Positions 1-7,194 of a DNA stretch of 64,000 bases are shown here, in pieces. The position numbers were made by a program, and so were the translations under genes. The notes beneath the pieces were generated by a model. It did no database searches and had not been told where the DNA came from. It saw nothing but the letters and a program-made list of their open reading frames with translations. Source of the DNA: Xanthomonas boreopolis. Its GTDB lineage: Bacteria; Pseudomonadota; Gammaproteobacteria; Xanthomonadales; Xanthomonadaceae. Positions within the stretch are counted from its first letter, which is position 1. Each line of letters opens with the position of its first letter. The DNA lies in assembly GCA_014654535.1 (NCBI GenBank), contig BNBA01000012.1, positions 54,203-118,202 of the forward strand. The letters run 5' to 3'.

Positions 1-769
1 CGTGCGCCAGTTCGACGCGGCGGCCTGCGTGATCGTCAAGCACGCCAACCCGTGCGGCGTGGCGGTGGGCGTGGCCTGCGGCGATGCCTACGAACTGGCC
101 TACGCGACCGACCCGACCAGCGCGTTCGGCGGCATCATCGCGTTCAACCGCCCGCTGGACGCGGCCACCGCGCAGGCGATCCTGGACCGCCAGTTCGTCG
201 AGGTGCTGATCGCGCCGGACTACGAGCCCGGCGCGCTCGAGTACGCCCGGAAGAAGGCCAACGTGCGCGTGCTGCGCATCCCGCTGGCACCGGCGTCGAA
301 GGGCTTCGTCGATACCAAGCGCGTCGGCTCCGGCCTGCTGATGCAGACCGCCGACGACCGCGTGGTCACGCGCAACGAGCTGAAGGTGGTGACCCGGCTG
401 GCGCCGACCGAGGCCCAGTTCGCCGACCTGCTGTTCGCCTGGAAGGTGGCCAAGTTCGTCAAGTCCAACGCGATCGTCTACGCCAAGGACCATCGCACGA
501 TCGGCGTCGGCGCCGGCCAGATGAGCCGCGTCTACTCCGCGCGCATCGCCGGCATCAAGGCCGCCGACGCCGGCCTGGTGGTGGAAGGTTCGGTGATGGC
601 GTCCGATGCGTTCTTCCCGTTCCGCGACGGGATCGACGCGGCGGCCGAGGCCGGCATCAAGGCGGTGGTCCAGCCCGGCGGCTCGATGCGCGACAACGAG
701 GTGATCGCCGCGGCCGACGAGCACGGCATCGCGATGGTGTTCACCGGCGTGCGGCATTTCCGGCATTGA
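1..769 (+). CDS. purH: Bifunctional AICAR formyltransferase/IMP cyclohydrolase, C-terminal part (5' end outside window)
   Basis: This is the transformylase half of PurH, which formylates AICAR with 10-formyl-THF and, with the missing N-terminal half, closes the ring to IMP in the last two steps of purine synthesis. About 255 residues are visible of a family length near 525, so the gene runs in from the left edge. The KHANPCG motif at the start of the visible part holds the Lys-His pair known to be catalytic in AICAR transformylase. The C-terminus ends in the conserved [12 protein letters not shown]. It reads toward purD, the usual neighbour in proteobacteria, with 136 bases between them that hold a hairpin repeat. 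Product assignment is firm; the first in-frame GTG at base 2 is internal, not the real start. Confidence 0.96.
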   Translation, partial: VRQFDAAACVIVKHANPCGVAVGVACGDAYELAYATDPTSAFGGIIAFNRPLDAATAQAILDRQFVEVLIAPDYEPGALEYARKKANVRVLRIPLAPASKGFVDTKRVGSGLLMQTADDRVVTRNELKVVTRLAPTEAQFADLLFAWKVAKFVKSNAIVYAKDHRTIGVGAGQMSRVYSARIAGIKAADAGLVVEGSVMASDAFFPFRDGIDAAAEAGIKAVVQPGGSMRDNEVIAAADEHGIAMVFTGVRHFRH

Positions 770-790
770 TACCGGCTGCGCCGGCATCAA

Positions 791-893
791 TCCCAAAGTT
801 TGCTGCGCAAACTTCGGGCCCCAGCCCTGCGCTCCCACACCCCCATTCGCGCCTCCGGCGCGAATCGCCCCCTGACTCAGGGGGCTTTCCTTC
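791..893 (+). repeat. Three-hairpin dispersed element, copy 1 (purH-purD gap)
   Basis: Three perfect stem-loops follow one another: AAGTTTGC/GCAAACTT at 796-814, ATTCGCGCC/GGCGCGAAT at 845-865 and GCCCCCTG/CAGGGGGC at 867-885, the last followed by TTTCC as in a weak intrinsic terminator. The same order, with the outer hairpins nearly identical in sequence, occurs on the opposite strand at 22694-22795. The element ends just before the purD ribosome binding site, so it may reduce purH-to-purD read-through or shape the mRNA end. That role is inference. Confidence 0.8.
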
Positions 894-905
894 GGAGAGA
901 TTGCT

Positions 906-2192
906 ATGAAAGTGTTGGTCATCGGCTCCGGCGGCCGCGAACATGCGCTGGCCTGGAAGCTCGCCCAATCCCCGCGTGTCGATGAAGTCATCGTCGCGCC
1001 CGGCAATGCCGGCACTGCCACCGAGGCCAAGTGCCGCAACGTACCGGTCAAGGTCACCGATCTCGACGGCCTGCTGAAACTGGCGCAGGACGAAGGCGTG
1101 GCGCTGACCGTGGTCGGCCCCGAGGTGCCGCTGGTGCTGGGCGTGGTCGATCGCTTCCGCGCCGCCGGCCTGCGCATCTTCGGGCCGACCGCCGCCGCCG
1201 CGCAGTTGGAAGGCAGCAAGGCGTTCGCCAAGGACTTCCTCAAGCGCCACGGCATCCCGACCGCGTTCTACGAAGTGCACACCGACGTGGCCGCCGCGCT
1301 GGCCTATGTCCGCGAGAAGGGCGCGCCGATCGTGGTCAAGGCCGATGGCCTGGCCGCCGGCAAGGGCGTGATCGTGGCGATGACGCTGGCCGAGGCCGAG
1401 GCCGCGGTGCGCGACATGCTCTCGGGCAACGCCTTCGGCGATGCCGGCGCGCGCGTGGTGATCGAGGAGTTCCTCGACGGCGAGGAAGCCAGCTTCATCT
1501 CGATGGTCGACGGCACGCACGCGCTGCCGATGGCGACCTCGCAGGACCACAAGCGCGTCGGCGACGGCGACACCGGCCCCAACACCGGCGGCATGGGCGC
1601 CTATTCGCCGGCCCCGGTGGTCACGCCCGAGGTGCACGCCAGGGTGATGCGCGAGGTGGTCGAGCCGACCGTGCAGGGCATGATCGCCGACGGCGTGCCG
1701 TTTACCGGCTTCCTCTACGCGGGCCTGATGATCGACCGCCACGGCGCGCCCAAGGTGATCGAGTTCAACGTGCGCTTCGGCGACCCGGAGACGCAGCCGG
1801 TGATGCTGCGCCTGCAGTCCGACCTGGTCGACCTGGTCGAGGCGGCGATCGACGGCAAGCTGCACGAGGCCGAGGCGCGCTGGACGCCACAGCCGTCGCT
1901 GGGCGTGGTGATGGCGGCGCGGCCGTACCCGGAATCGCCGGCCACCGGCGACGTGATCGCCGGGCTGGACGCGGTCCCGGCCGGCGCCAAGGTCTTCCAT
2001 GCCGGCACCGCGCTGGACGCGGCCGGCAACGTGGTCAGTGCCGGCGGCCGCGTGCTGTGCGTGGCGGCGCTGGGCGAGAGCGTGTCGGACGCGCAGCGCA
2101 ACGCCTATGCGGGCGTCGCCCGGATCCACTGGGCCAACGAGTTCCACCGCACCGACATCGGCTGGCGCGCGATCGAGCGCGAACGCGGCTGA
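906..2192 (+). CDS. purD: Phosphoribosylamine--glycine ligase (GAR synthetase)
   Basis: PurD joins glycine to phosphoribosylamine using ATP, the second step of de novo purine synthesis in the cytoplasm. The 428 residues match the usual single-domain bacterial enzyme. Visible motifs are the N-terminal GSGGREHAL, the GPEVPLVLG loop, the ATP-grasp KADGLAAGKGV near residue 150, NTGGMGAYSPAP, and the signature RFGDPETQPVM near residue 295. The ATG at 906 is preceded by GGAGAG seven bases upstream, which supports this start. It follows purH on the same strand. No frameshift is seen. Confidence 0.98.
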   Translation: MKVLVIGSGGREHALAWKLAQSPRVDEVIVAPGNAGTATEAKCRNVPVKVTDLDGLLKLAQDEGVALTVVGPEVPLVLGVVDRFRAAGLRIFGPTAAAAQLEGSKAFAKDFLKRHGIPTAFYEVHTDVAAALAYVREKGAPIVVKADGLAAGKGVIVAMTLAEAEAAVRDMLSGNAFGDAGARVVIEEFLDGEEASFISMVDGTHALPMATSQDHKRVGDGDTGPNTGGMGAYSPAPVVTPEVHARVMREVVEPTVQGMIADGVPFTGFLYAGLMIDRHGAPKVIEFNVRFGDPETQPVMLRLQSDLVDLVEAAIDGKLHEAEARWTPQPSLGVVMAARPYPESPATGDVIAGLDAVPAGAKVFHAGTALDAAGNVVSAGGRVLCVAALGESVSDAQRNAYAGVARIHWANEFHRTDIGWRAIERERG

Positions 2193-2289
2193 GCGCGTTC
2201 CCGCACGCGCCGCCATGCCCAGGCCGGGCGACGCTTCCCGCCCGCGGATCCGGCCGGGATAATGCCGGCCGGTCCCCTGCGCAGCGTGC

Positions 2290-4476
2290 ATGAACCGCCT
2301 CGACTCCCGCCTCGGCCAGTTGTGGGCCCACGAGAAGGCCAGCTACGGGCTGCGCGTGTTCATCGCGCTGGCCACCGTGATGGGCGCATGCTGGCAGCAC
2401 CAGCAGCTGCAGGCGGTACCGGCGCTCTTCCTCGGCATCATCGCCAGCGCGATCGCCGAGACCGACGACAACTGGCTGGGCCGCGGCAAGGCGGTGCTGC
2501 TGTCGCTGCTGTGCTTCGCCGCGGCCGCGGCCGCGGTCGTGCTGCTGTTCCCCTATCCGCTGCCGTTCGTGCTGAGCCTGGCGCTGTCCACGTTCGCGCT
2601 GACCCTGCTGGGCGCGCTCGGCGAGCGTTACGCCTCGCTCGCCCAGGCCACCGTGGCGCTGTCGATCTACGCGATGCTCGGCATGGACCAGCACGGCAGC
2701 CGCAGCCCCGAGGCCGCCTGGCACGGCGTCGGACTGCTGTTGCTCGGCGCGAGCTGGTACGGCCTGCTGTCGATCCTGTGGACGGTCCTGTTCGCCAACC
2801 GCCCGGTACGCGAGCGGCTGGCGCAGCTGTTCTTCGAACTGGGCCGCTTCATCGAGCTGAAGGCCGACCTGTTCGAACCGGTGCGGCAGAGCGACCTGCA
2901 CGCGCGCCGGCTGGCGCTGGCCGAACAGAACGCCAGGGTGGTCGCCGCGCTGAACGCCGCCAAGAACGCGATCATCAGCCGCTTCGGGCGTTCGGGTCGG
3001 CCCGGCGTGCAATCCGGCGTGTACTTCCGCCTGTACTACATGGCGCAGGAGTTCCATGAGCGCGCCAGTTCCTCGCACTATCCGTACGAGGCGCTGACCG
3101 AGGCCTTCTTCCACAGCGACGTGCTGTACCGCTGCCAGCGCTTGCTCGGCCTGCAGGGCAAGGCCTGCGCCCGGCTCGGCGAGGCGATCCGGCTGCGCCG
3201 GCCGTTCGAGTACGGCGAGCGCACCGCCCAGGCCACCGCCGACCTGCGCGCCTCGCTGGACTTCCTGCATGCGCGCGGCGATGGCCGGCTCGCACGCCTG
3301 CTCGGCTCGCTGGAACTGCTGGTGACCAACCTGCAGACCATCGAGCGCAGGCTTTCCGAAGCCACCCGCACCGACACCACCGGCGAGACCGTCGACACCC
3401 GCCTGCGCGATTCCTCGCCGCACACGTTGCGCGAGATGGCCACCCGCATCGGCCGCCAGCTCACGCCCACCTCGGTGCTGTTCCGGCACGGGTTGCGCAT
3501 GGCGATCGCGCTCGCGGTCGGCTACGGATTGATGAAGCTGATCCATGCCGACAACGGCTACTGGATCCTGCTCACCACCGCCTTCGTGTGCCGGCCGAAC
3601 TACGGCGCCACCCGGCTGCGCCTGGTCCAGCGCATCGTCGGCACTCTGGTCGGCCTGGTCGCCACCTGGGCGGTGATGCAATTGTTCCCGGGCACCGAAC
3701 TGCAGCTGCTGCTGGCGCTGGCGGGCGCGCTGGTGTTCTTCATCGCCCGCACCGATCGCTACATGCTGGCCACGGCCGCGATCACGGTGATGGCGCTGCT
3801 GTGCTTCAACCTGATCGGCGACGGCTTCGTGCTGATCTGGCCGCGCCTGGTCGACACGCTGATCGGCTGCGCGATCGCCGCGGCCGCCTCGTTCCTGATC
3901 CTGCCGGACTGGCAGGGCCGCCGCCTCAACGTGGTGATGTCGACGGTACTGGCCGCCTGCGCGCGCTACCTGGCGCAGGTACTGGAGCAGTACCGCAGCG
4001 GCATGCGCGACGACCTGCCCTACCGCATCGCCCGGCGCGACATGCACAACGCCGACGCCGCGCTCTCCGCGGCGCTGTCGAACATGCTGCGCGAGCCCGG
4101 CCGCTATCGCCGCAACCTCGACGCGGGCTTCCGCTTCCTGGCGCTGTCGAGCACCCTGCTCGGTTATCTCTCGGCGCTCGGCGCGCACCGCGCCGAGCTG
4201 GCCGAGGACGCCACCGGCGGCACCGTCGCGGAAGCCGGCAGCTACCTGCAGCGCATGTTCGGGAACATCGCGCAGGCGCTGTCGCAGCGCCAGGAGCTGC
4301 CGGTCGGCAACGAGCCGGCCGAACTGGCCCTGGCGGAACGGCTCGAGGCCGCGCCCGCCGGCGAGGCCGCGTTGCCGGCCAAGCAGCAACTGGTCAACAC
4401 CCAGCTGGCGCTGATGCTGCGGCTGCTGCCCAAGCTGCGTGCGGCCGCCGCCGCGGTGGTCGACGCCGGGACCTGA
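2290..4476 (+). CDS. yccS: YccS/FUSC-family inner membrane protein
   Basis: A 728-residue protein of the YccS/YhfK group (fusaric acid resistance-like FUSC family). It has two blocks of hydrophobic segments, roughly residues 20-170 and 395-535, each followed by a long soluble region. The second block contains DNGYWILLTTAFVCRPNYGAT, typical of the family's repeated membrane module. Relatives are thought to be efflux-type transporters or envelope proteins, but the substrate of YccS is not established. The start ATG lies 98 bases after purD. The gene is convergent with the MFS gene, their stop codons one base apart at 4476/4478. Family call firm, function unknown. Confidence 0.87.
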   Translation: MNRLDSRLGQLWAHEKASYGLRVFIALATVMGACWQHQQLQAVPALFLGIIASAIAETDDNWLGRGKAVLLSLLCFAAAAAAVVLLFPYPLPFVLSLALSTFALTLLGALGERYASLAQATVALSIYAMLGMDQHGSRSPEAAWHGVGLLLLGASWYGLLSILWTVLFANRPVRERLAQLFFELGRFIELKADLFEPVRQSDLHARRLALAEQNARVVAALNAAKNAIISRFGRSGRPGVQSGVYFRLYYMAQEFHERASSSHYPYEALTEAFFHSDVLYRCQRLLGLQGKACARLGEAIRLRRPFEYGERTAQATADLRASLDFLHARGDGRLARLLGSLELLVTNLQTIERRLSEATRTDTTGETVDTRLRDSSPHTLREMATRIGRQLTPTSVLFRHGLRMAIALAVGYGLMKLIHADNGYWILLTTAFVCRPNYGATRLRLVQRIVGTLVGLVATWAVMQLFPGTELQLLLALAGALVFFIARTDRYMLATAAITVMALLCFNLIGDGFVLIWPRLVDTLIGCAIAAAASFLILPDWQGRRLNVVMSTVLAACARYLAQVLEQYRSGMRDDLPYRIARRDMHNADAALSAALSNMLREPGRYRRNLDAGFRFLALSSTLLGYLSALGAHRAELAEDATGGTVAEAGSYLQRMFGNIAQALSQRQELPVGNEPAELALAERLEAAPAGEAALPAKQQLVNTQLALMLRLLPKLRAAAAAVVDAGT

Positions 4477-4477
4477 T

Positions 4478-5692
4478 TCAGGGCGAGGACGCCGGTTCGG
4501 CCGCGTCGTTGAACTCGTGGCGCACGGTCAGCAGCGTCCACAGCAACGCCAGCGCCGCCAGGGCCGCGCCCGCGACCACCACGCCGTTCCACCCGGCCGC
4601 GGCGTACGCCCAGGCGCCGACGCTGGAACCGACCGCGCCACCGATGAAATAGCAGGTGACGTAGGCCGAGGTGATGCGGTTGCGCGCGGCCGGATGCAGG
4701 CGGTAGATCACGCTCTGGTTGCCGATGTGCACGCCCTGCACCGCCACGTCGAGCAGCAGCACGCCCGCGACCAGCGCCACCAGCGAATGCGGGGCGGCCG
4801 CCAGCAATCCCCAGGACGCCAGCAGCATCAGCAACCCGCCCCAGGTGACCCAGTGCCCGGCTCCGCGGTCGGACAGCTTGCCCGACAGATTCGCGGCCAG
4901 CGCGCCGGCGGCGCCGATCAGGCCGAACAGGCCGATCGTCGCGGTGCCGTAGCCGTAGCCGGGCCCCGAAAGCAGGAACGCCAGCGTGGTCCAGAAGATG
5001 CTGAAGCCGGCGAACAGCAGCCCGCCCAGCACCGACCGGGCGCGCAGCACCGGCTCGTCGCGGAGCAGCACCAGCACCGAGGCGACCAGCCGCGGATACG
5101 ACAGCGTGGCCTGGCCCGGGTGCGGCGGCAGGCCGCGCCACAACAGGCCGGCTACCACCAGGATCAGCGCCGCGGCGACCCAGTAGATGGTCTGCCAGCC
5201 GCCCAGCCCGGCGAGCAGGCCGGACGCGGTGCGCGCCAGCAGGATGCCCAGCAGCAGCCCGCTCATCACCGTGCCCACGGCGCGGCCGCGCTCGTGCGGC
5301 GCGGCCAGCGTGGCCGCGAACGGCACCAGCACCTGCGCGCTGACCGCGCAGGCGCCGGTCAGCATCGTGCCGGCCAGCAGCCACCCGAAGCTGTGCGCGC
5401 TGGCGCTGATCAACAGCCCGGCCGCGCTCAACGCGTACAGGCCGACGATCAGGGCGCGCCGGTCCAGCCGGTCGCCCAGCGGTACGACCAGCATCAGGCC
5501 GGCCGCGTAGGCCAGCTGCGCGGCGGTGACGACCAGCCCGGCATGGCCGACGCTGATGCCGAAGTCGCGCGCCAGGAGGTCCAGCAGCGGCTGGGCGTAG
5601 TAGTTGCTGGCCACCGCCAGGCCGGTGGCCATCGCCATCAGCAGCACCAGGCCACGCGAAAGCGCGTTGTGGGAGGAGGGGGAGGTGTTCAC
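4478..5692 (-). CDS. MFS transporter, probable drug/metabolite exporter
   Basis: A major facilitator superfamily protein of about 404 residues with about 12 hydrophobic segments. It starts with LMAMATGLAVASNYYAQPLL, common in the YnfM/NepI/arabinose-exporter-like group. After the second segment it has the cytoplasmic-loop motif PLGDRLDRR, a form of the MFS GDRxGRR signature. The reading frame stays open upstream to an ATG at 5743; I favour the GTG at 5692 because it places the start just before the first membrane segment and leaves room for a divergent promoter, but neither start has a clear Shine-Dalgarno. A LysR gene lies divergently upstream and probably controls it. Substrate cannot be read from sequence. 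Confidence 0.85.
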   Translation of the reverse strand: MNTSPSSHNALSRGLVLLMAMATGLAVASNYYAQPLLDLLARDFGISVGHAGLVVTAAQLAYAAGLMLVVPLGDRLDRRALIVGLYALSAAGLLISASAHSFGWLLAGTMLTGACAVSAQVLVPFAATLAAPHERGRAVGTVMSGLLLGILLARTASGLLAGLGGWQTIYWVAAALILVVAGLLWRGLPPHPGQATLSYPRLVASVLVLLRDEPVLRARSVLGGLLFAGFSIFWTTLAFLLSGPGYGYGTATIGLFGLIGAAGALAANLSGKLSDRGAGHWVTWGGLLMLLASWGLLAAAPHSLVALVAGVLLLDVAVQGVHIGNQSVIYRLHPAARNRITSAYVTCYFIGGAVGSSVGAWAYAAAGWNGVVVAGAALAALALLWTLLTVRHEFNDAAEPASSP

Positions 5693-5820
5693 GGGAGACC
5701 GGAGAAATATCGCGGAACGCCAGTCTGGACCTTCCCCCGCCATCTTTCCAATGTATTGTTTTCACCGTATCCATCTCGTTTCGTGATCGCATATTCAGCC
5801 TGCGCCAGCTCGAGTTCGCC

Positions 5821-6669
5821 GTGGCGGTCGCCGAGGAAGGCAGCTTCACCGCCGCGGCCGTGCGCTGCCACACCGTCCAGTCCGCGCTCAGCCACCAGAT
5901 CGCCAAGCTCGAGGAACAGCTCGGCGCGCGCCTGTTCGACCGCCGTGGCCGCGGGGTGCGCGTCACCGCGGCCGGCGAGGTGTTCCTGCACAACGCCCGC
6001 CGGACGCTGCGCGCCGCGCAGCGCCTGCAGGACGAAATGGCGCAGGCGGTGGGCGTGGTGCGCGGGCGCATCAACATCGGCCAGATCTCGTCGCTGATGA
6101 CGGTGTGGATCCCCGAACTGCTCAGCGAGTTCCGCCGCGCCCATGCCGAGGTGGACGTGCACCTGCGTACCGGCATGAGCGAAGCGCTGCTGCGCGATCT
6201 CGCCGAAGGCCAGCTGGACGTGGCCCTGGTCGGCGTCGGCACCCAGGTCGAACTGCCGGAACAACGCCTGCTGCTGCACGAAGAAGGCCTGGCGCTGATC
6301 ACCGCGCCGGGCCATCGCTTCGCGCGCCGCCGCAGCGTCGCCCTGCGCGAGCTCGACGACGCCTCGATGGCCGGCCTGAGCCCGGGCGCGGGCGTGCGCG
6401 GCATCATCGACGGTGCCTTCGCCGAGGCCGGCCTGCGCCAGCGCCTGCAGTACGAAGCCACCCATGCCGAACTCATCCGCCAGCTGGTGGCCGAGGACCT
6501 GTGCATCTCGATCCTGCCGCAGACGACCGCCGAGACCATGGACGGCATCGCCATGGTCAAGCTCACCCCGTCGTTCCGCTTCCTCACCTACGCCTGCTGG
6601 CACCGCGACCCCACTCCCGCCGCCCGCGCCTTCGTGGCATTGCTGCGCGAGCGGTACGAGAAGAACTAA
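5821..6669 (+). CDS. LysR-family transcriptional regulator (start codon problematic)
   Basis: Winged-helix LysR regulator. The N-terminal helix-turn-helix reads EEGSFTAAAVRCHTVQSALS and is followed by the LEEQLGARLFDRR linker-helix entry and a periplasmic-binding-like effector domain from about residue 80. It is divergent from the MFS gene and is likely its regulator. Oddity: the homologous reading frame continues upstream as F-S-L-R-Q-L-E-F-A-V-A-V from 5794, the normal first helix of LysR proteins, yet there is no in-frame ATG, GTG or TTG between 5701 and 5820. The GTG at 5821 would delete the first helix residues. An ATA at 5791 sits exactly where the ATG is expected. Confidence 0.88.
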   Translation: MAVAEEGSFTAAAVRCHTVQSALSHQIAKLEEQLGARLFDRRGRGVRVTAAGEVFLHNARRTLRAAQRLQDEMAQAVGVVRGRINIGQISSLMTVWIPELLSEFRRAHAEVDVHLRTGMSEALLRDLAEGQLDVALVGVGTQVELPEQRLLLHEEGLALITAPGHRFARRRSVALRELDDASMAGLSPGAGVRGIIDGAFAEAGLRQRLQYEATHAELIRQLVAEDLCISILPQTTAETMDGIAMVKLTPSFRFLTYACWHRDPTPAARAFVALLRERYEKN

Positions 6670-6685
6670 GCGAACAAGCAACGGC

Positions 6686-6703
6686 GTTGCTGTTGCTGTT
6701 GCT
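6686..6703 (+). repeat. GTTGCT hexamer tandem repeat, 3 units
   Basis: Three GTTGCT units directly after the LysR stop, followed by CGTGATCTTG. The related array at 56275-56322 has eight GCCGTT units and is also followed by GCTCGTGATTTTG, so the hexamer array appears to be one end of the longer dispersed repeat and varies in copy number. Confidence 0.8.
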
Positions 6704-6740
6704 CGTGATCTTGTTTTCCGTTTTTGACTTTGACCTACCT

Positions 6741-7005
6741 GGCCCCCTCCGTAGCGGCGGAGACGATGGGAAAAACCCGAAGGGCGGTGCACAGGGGCTC
6801 GCCGGAAAAGGCGAAGCACTGCTTCGCCCCGGCGGGCGGGCATTCGCCGCGCGGCGAATGCCCCGGACTCGTCCGCATAGCGGACGAGTGCGCCGTTTTC
6901 GGCCGCGACAGGAGGTCGCGTCCGAAAACCCCATCGGCTCCGCGAACCCGCAGCGTAGCTGCGGGCGCGAAGGCGGGGTGTGCTTGATCAGCCGTTCGGC
7001 TGCTG
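6741..7005 (+). repeat. Long multi-hairpin dispersed repeat, copy A
   Basis: About 265 bases that recur with high identity at 56407-56690. Shared blocks include GTAGCGGCGGAGAC, GGCTCGCCGGAAAA, GCCCCGGCGGGCGGGCATTC, GCGGCGAATGCCCCGGACTC and the tail GGCGGGGTGTGCTTGATCAG. Several blocks are self-complementary and would form consecutive stem-loops. With flanking sequence it fills the 525-base gap between the LysR gene and the MFS-acyltransferase gene. Open frames through it on both strands differ between copies outside the repeat and lack start signals, so I regard it as non-coding. Confidence 0.85.
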
Positions 7006-7011
7006 AAAAGC

Positions 7012-7034
7012 CATTCCCGCCTTGCGGGAATGGC
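7012..7034. repeat. Perfect inverted repeat CCATTCCCGC/GCGGGAATGG
   Basis: A 10-bp perfect stem with a CTT loop, followed by CGGTAG. The similar palindrome ATCCCCGC-CTTC-GCGGGGAT near 56881-56900 is also followed by GACGGTAG, so both belong to one small repeat family. No gene is visible from here to 7194 apart from the ribosome binding site of the next gene. Confidence 0.7.
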
Positions 7035-7194
7035 GGTAGTGGGATGGCGCGAGGCGGTGAGATGCCGTGGGCCGTATGGATGGAGCGGGAGCAAAATGGC
7101 CACCGTCAGCGACAGCAACCCCAACTAACCTCCCACCCCGCAATCAGAACCCCATCCGATTTGCTAGGCTGCGCGCGTCCGCAAAGGAGCCTGC

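Noticed and set aside
741..2291. 516-codon open frame on the minus strand opposite purD
   Set aside because: His/Arg/Gly-rich shadow typical of 70% GC DNA; it overlaps an unmistakable purD and has no family similarity.
4439..6097. 552-codon plus-strand open frame over the MFS gene
   Set aside because: Gln/Arg/Gly-rich antisense shadow of the MFS gene.
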